Shown here: positions 6,850 through 9,220 of the stretch, in pieces
How positions within the stretch are numbered: position 1 is the stretch's first letter
Layout: the number at the start of each line of letters is the position of its first letter
Source of the DNA: JAEUIE01 sp035430005
GTDB taxonomy: Bacteria; Planctomycetota; Planctomycetia; Gemmatales; HRBIN36
NCBI GenBank assembly: GCA_035430005.1
Contig: DAOMFV010000171.1
Location: forward strand, 1 to 9,220
Reading direction: 5' to 3'
DNA: 9,220 bases
Position numbers and translations under genes: made by a program
The notes under the pieces: generated by a model
Database searches by the model: none
Told to the model about the DNA's origin: nothing
What the model saw: only the letters and a program-made list of their open reading frames with translations

Positions 6850-7251
6850 ATGTACCAACGTTTGTTGACTATTCTCTGTTCCCTAAGCTGCATTATCTTG
6901 TTGATGCCTCAGGGGTGGTGTTGCTGGTTGGCCCCGCTATCTTGCTGCCAGGTGATCGAGAAGAAGTCGTGCTGCCGGCACCAAACCAAGACCGAGCATT
7001 CGTGTTGTTCTCAGCACACCACATCGCCTGAATCAGATCAGCCTGCACCCTTGCCGGTGAAATGTGCCAAGTGCGTGCTTGATACGATCAAGCCGTCGTT
7101 CGCTCCTGATTTCGATCTAACTTTTGAACTCTTGGGACTGCTGCCAGTTGATTTCCTGGAAGTCCCCCCAGTCAGCCTGTTCTTCTCTCCTGCCCATCTT
7201 CACGGCAACAGTCCGCCCCTACATGTCCAGCTCTGCGTTTGGCGTTGTTAA
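6850..7251 (+). CDS. small exported Cys-rich protein with four CC pairs
   Basis: The 133-residue protein from ATG 6850 is of unknown function. The N-terminus (MYQRLLTILCSLSCIILLMP) is a good signal peptide or membrane anchor, which is why this start is preferred over in-frame ATGs at 6757 and 6790 that would put 20-31 unlikely residues before it. No strong Shine-Dalgarno site settles the choice. There are 14 Cys: two in the signal region, CC pairs at 24-25, 32-33, 41-42 and 52-53, a KCAKC motif (71-75), and a C-terminal LCVWRC. His residues lie among the pairs and near the end (AHLHG). The last 55 residues are otherwise hydrophobic. Paired Cys with His suggests binding of soft metal ions, or disulfide links in the envelope; this is inference. 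The next gene lies 88 bases downstream on the same strand, so they may be cotranscribed. Confidence 0.65.
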   Translation: MYQRLLTILCSLSCIILLMPQGWCCWLAPLSCCQVIEKKSCCRHQTKTEHSCCSQHTTSPESDQPAPLPVKCAKCVLDTIKPSFAPDFDLTFELLGLLPVDFLEVPPVSLFFSPAHLHGNSPPLHVQLCVWRC

Positions 7252-7277
7252 TCAGTAAGAGAACACAAGTTCGTCTT

Positions 7278-7299
7278 GCGCTTTGCCGATGCGAAGCGT
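7278..7299 (+). promoter_or_regulatory. hairpin between the two small Cys-rich genes
   Basis: CGCTTTGC (7279-7286) pairs with GCGAAGCG (7291-7298) around loop CGAT, eight pairs with one G-U, extended by a G-U at 7278/7299. TGTTGTTGCTTATT follows, T-rich but not a pure run. It could be a weak terminator or attenuator letting the second gene be expressed differently from the first, or an RNA-stabilising stem at the 5' end of the second message. Confidence 0.4.
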
Positions 7300-7329
7300 G
7301 TTGTTGCTTATTCCTAAACACGTTCAAAC

Positions 7330-7333
7330 GGAG
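7330..7333 (+). promoter_or_regulatory. ribosome binding site deciding the metallothionein-like start
   Basis: GGAG at 7330-7333 lies six bases before ATG 7340. This selects 7340, where the signal peptide begins, over the upstream in-frame ATG at 7283. Confidence 0.6.
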
Positions 7334-7339
7334 TTAGAC

Positions 7340-7636
7340 ATGAAAATGAAGTTATCCGCACTGGCCGTCCTTCTGGCTGCTCTCAGCCTAGGATTGGTCT
7401 ATTCACAAACAACAACTCCCAAAGCAGTCAAAGTCGCAACAGGTTGTTGTGACTGCTGTGAAGCGGGCTGCTTCTGCTGTGAGACCGGCGCTTGCACCTG
7501 TGCAGACTGCCATTGTGTCTGTGACTGTTGTGGTGCCGCCGGGTGCTGTGCGACAGGCGCCGCTGCCCAGGCCGATTGCTGCGCCAAAGGGTCTGCGAAT
7601 GACTGTTGCAGCACCAACAAGAAGTGCTGCAAGTAA
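7340..7636 (+). CDS. exported metallothionein-like Cys-rich protein
   Basis: The 98-residue protein has a signal peptide (MKMKLSALAVLLAALSLGLVYS, about residues 1-22), a short TP/K linker, and then 22 Cys within residues 36-97. They occur as CC pairs and CxC units: CCDCC (36-40), CFCC (44-47), CTCADCHCVCDCC (52-64), then CC at 69, 80, 89 and 96. This Cys density and the C-x-C/C-C spacing are those of metallothioneins, but it does not match the bacterial SmtA/BmtA fold that I know, and those are cytoplasmic. Binding of Cu, Zn or Cd ions, or disulfide cross-linking in the envelope, is inferred. The start is chosen from the Shine-Dalgarno site and the signal peptide. Two stop codons stand in tandem (TAA TAG) and a terminator follows, so it ends the transcript of the small-gene pair. 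Confidence 0.75.
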   Translation: MKMKLSALAVLLAALSLGLVYSQTTTPKAVKVATGCCDCCEAGCFCCETGACTCADCHCVCDCCGAAGCCATGAAAQADCCAKGSANDCCSTNKKCCK

Positions 7637-7663
7637 TAGTTCACAGAATAAATAACCCATTGC

Positions 7664-7699
7664 GGGCCGTGAGTTCACCAGTTGATCTCACGGCTCTTT
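7664..7699 (+). terminator. rho-independent terminator after the metallothionein-like gene
   Basis: GGGCCGTGAG (7664-7673) pairs with CTCACGGCTC (7687-7696) over ten positions with one G-T pair. The loop is 13 bases, and TTTCTGTTG follows. It begins 27 bases after the stop codon. Confidence 0.7.
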
Positions 7700-8072
7700 C
7701 TGTTGCTGCCTTATGCTATCCAAGTAATAGTGGCAGTGAGTCTGGCTCGCCAAGCACGAAAACTGCCTGCATAACCGGTACAGCTTCAAAGAAATGGGCT
7801 TTTCATCAAGTACTGCCATAGAACTTCAATCAATCTGAAGTTTTTGCGATTCGAGAGTGTCAAACTGTAGGGGTATCTACACCATTGTGCGACTGACGGG
7901 AAAGTCCACTTAGATCACCACCTTATCCGTAAGCAACCAGCTTTTCCAGCTTGCTTCTTTTGCGTTGCAGCGGGGAGCGCGCATGATTGGCTTGAACACG
8001 TTGGAGTATCCTCCAGGGCTGATGTCAGGCCCATGGCCAGGGTGTCCAGTCCGACGATTGTTGTTTCTCCAC
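7700..8072. other. intergenic region with a second hairpin; promoter region of the YTV-like gene
   Basis: No gene is supported. AACTTCA (7822-7828) and TGAAGTT (7836-7842) form a 7-bp stem followed by a run of T and then GCG, like a weak intrinsic terminator without an obvious gene to end. A 6-bp inverted repeat (AAGCAA 7931-7936, TTGCTT 7951-7956) is followed by CTTTT. The next gene must be promoted from here, but I see no convincing -35/-10 pair. A short open frame from 7965 overlaps the next gene and looks accidental. Confidence 0.4.
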
Positions 8073-8088
8073 AAAGGAGTGCCGAGAG

Positions 8089-9051
8089 ATGCGTTTGAAG
8101 TTCCTTGCCTCTGCCGTAGCAGCTATCGCAGCTGTCTTCGGTGCCAGCACCGCAGCCAAGGCTGACGGTTGCGGCGGCTGTGGCGCTTCCGCCGTCGTGG
8201 CTTGTGCCCCGGCTGCGGACGCCTGTTGTACCCCCAAGGTACGTTACAAACACGAGTGGCAGACCGTGTCCGAACAACGGACCCGCACCTGCTACAAGAC
8301 TGTCAACGAGACGGTCATGAAGGAAGTCCGCGAATGGGTCTGCAAGCCTGTTCATGAGACCAAAGAAGTCGAATGCAAGCGGATCGTTTGCGATACCGTT
8401 TGGGAAGAGAAGCAAGTCAAGGTTTGCTGCGGCGAATGGGTCTGCGAACAGCGCACTGATCCTTGCCACACCGTGTGCAAGAAAGTCCGCGTTCACAGCT
8501 GTGGTAACGACTGCAATTCCTGCGGTCATGCCAACAACTGCGGCTGCGACAACGGTTGCAATTCCTGCAACGATCCTTGCGGCGGCCACAAGCACTTCAA
8601 CCTTGGCACCAAGCTGAAAGGCCTGTTGCCTGAGTACGCTACCGTTCAGGAAACTGTTCCTGGCCGCACCTACTCTGTCAAAGTGTGGAAGCCACGTGAA
8701 GAAACCCGCACCGTCAAGGTAGCCAAGCAGGTTTCCCGCGAAGTGGTCGAAAAGAAGCAAGTCACGACCTGCCGTTATGAACGCCAGGAAGTGGTTCGCC
8801 AGGTCGCTTGCACCGTCTGCAAGAAGGTTCCTTATTGCGAAACCTACACGGTCTGCAAGAAGGTTCGCGTCTGTGTGCCAGTGTGCGACAGCGGTTGCCA
8901 CACCAGCCACTTCGGCGGCTTCAAGGGCCTGTTCCACAAGAGCTGTGGTTGCGACAACGGTTGTGCTCCTGCCTGCTCCAGCTGCGGTAGCGCTCCTGCT
9001 GCCGTCGCCGCCCCGGCAGCAGCTGCTCCGATGCCTTCGACTGTCAAGTAA
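8089..9051 (+). CDS. Cys-rich exported protein, YTV-like planctomycete envelope family
   Basis: The 320-residue protein has a signal peptide (MRLKFLASAVAAIAAVFGAS, cut near AKA-DG at 26). AAAGGAG lies nine bases before the ATG. I count 35 Cys. It is two-fold repetitive: a Thr-Val/Lys-rich module (about 52-137, with TCYKTVNETVMKEV and TVCKKVR), a Gly/Asn/Cys spacer (138-164, with CDNGCNSC), a second TV module (183-266, with TVCKKVP and YTVCKKVR), a second Cys spacer (266-299, with CDNGC), then an Ala-Pro tail. Alternating Val/Thr with basic and acidic residues recalls the YTV-domain cell-wall proteins described from Rhodopirellula. A structural envelope role, perhaps disulfide-linked, is inferred. 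It has its own terminator. Codons are strongly biased to C/G at third positions, consistent with high expression. Confidence 0.85.
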   Translation: MRLKFLASAVAAIAAVFGASTAAKADGCGGCGASAVVACAPAADACCTPKVRYKHEWQTVSEQRTRTCYKTVNETVMKEVREWVCKPVHETKEVECKRIVCDTVWEEKQVKVCCGEWVCEQRTDPCHTVCKKVRVHSCGNDCNSCGHANNCGCDNGCNSCNDPCGGHKHFNLGTKLKGLLPEYATVQETVPGRTYSVKVWKPREETRTVKVAKQVSREVVEKKQVTTCRYERQEVVRQVACTVCKKVPYCETYTVCKKVRVCVPVCDSGCHTSHFGGFKGLFHKSCGCDNGCAPACSSCGSAPAAVAAPAAAAPMPSTVK

Positions 9052-9076
9052 CCTTCGAAGTTCATTCAACAACACG

Positions 9077-9107
9077 AACCTCGCTTCTATCTGAAGCGAG
9101 GTTTTTT
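9077..9107 (+). terminator. rho-independent terminator of the YTV-like gene
   Basis: CCTCGCTTC (9079-9087) pairs perfectly with GAAGCGAGG (9093-9101), loop TATCT, and the stem is extended by AA (9077-9078) with TT of the following run of six T (9102-9107). It lies 25 bases after the stop codon and is the clearest intrinsic terminator in the window. Confidence 0.92.
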
Positions 9108-9125
9108 CGTTTCTCGATGGCAGCC

Positions 9126-9175
9126 TGAAGCGCCAGCGAGGGGGTGCGTGCAATCGCCAGGTCCACCCTCGCTAG
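9126..9175. repeat. interspersed inverted repeat (AGCGAGGG / CCCTCGCT)
   Basis: AGCGAGGG (9135-9142) pairs exactly with CCCTCGCT (9166-9173) across 23 bases. The left arm is preceded by TGAAGCGCC, giving the TGAAGCGCCAGCGAGGG string that I recall as a common intergenic repeat in planctomycetes. No T-run follows, so a repeat is more likely than a terminator. Confidence 0.55.
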
Positions 9176-9205
9176 TGTAATGTTACATAAATAAGTAAAC
9201 TTATT
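9176..9205. promoter_or_regulatory. two adjacent AT-rich palindromes
   Basis: TGTAATGTTACA (9176-9187, arms TGTAA/TTACA) is followed two bases later by AATAAGTAAACTTATT (9190-9205, arms AATAAGT/ACTTATT). The local composition is much more AT-rich than the rest of the window. They may be operators or a promoter for a gene to the right, which cannot be seen. Confidence 0.35.
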
Positions 9206-9220
9206 ATTCGCAGCATCGTC

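Noticed and set aside
7915..9153. Long (412-codon) open frame on the minus strand opposite the YTV-like gene
   Set aside because: It mirrors a repetitive, GC-rich-codon gene whose frequent Val, Thr and Lys codons give no stops on the opposite strand. The translation is low-complexity Ala/Val, has no recognisable domain and spans the terminator of the real gene.

Overview
The window looks like chromosomal DNA of a planctomycete, most likely from the Gemmata/Gemmatales side. The reasons are a long exported WD40-repeat protein, an RsmA with the N-terminal extension I associate with planctomycete homologues, a Cys-rich exported protein built from Thr-Val/Tyr-Thr-Val repeats like planctomycete YTV cell-wall proteins, and palindromic intergenic repeats of the GCTGAAGCG type. 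These are family-level recognitions from memory; no search was run.

Layout. Positions 1-245 are a pyrimidine-rich upstream region with two small hairpins and a possible promoter. Positions 246-3236 (+) encode a 996-residue exported protein with about 21 WD40 blades. Positions 3237-3420 hold an inverted pair of interspersed repeats. Positions 3421-4371 (+) encode RsmA (KsgA), the 16S rRNA dimethyladenosine transferase. Positions 4372-4799 lie between convergent genes and are packed with structure. A 152-bp MITE-like element with perfect 19-bp terminal inverted repeats and a 5-bp target duplication (GTTGT) sits inside an older element bounded by perfect 16-bp inverted repeats. Two strong hairpins follow, the second probably the terminator of the minus-strand gene. 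Positions 4800-6587 (-) encode a 595-residue exported protein with a thioredoxin-fold domain and a CPPC active site.

Divergently from that gene run three small exported Cys-rich genes on the plus strand: a 133-residue protein with four CC pairs (6850-7251), a 98-residue metallothionein-like protein with 22 Cys (7340-7636), and a 320-residue YTV-like protein with 35 Cys (8089-9051). Rho-independent terminators follow the second and third. The right edge has another interspersed inverted repeat and two adjacent AT-rich palindromes that could be operators of a gene beyond the window.

How the genes may work together. RsmA is housekeeping and seems unrelated to its neighbours. The right half can be read as an envelope-thiol neighbourhood: an exported CPPC thioredoxin-fold protein opposite three exported Cys-rich proteins, suggesting metal handling and/or a disulfide-linked cell envelope. 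That link is an inference from gene order and composition. The best-supported unusual object is the nested repeat element at 4381-4666, because repeats, target duplication and internal folding can all be read directly from the bases.
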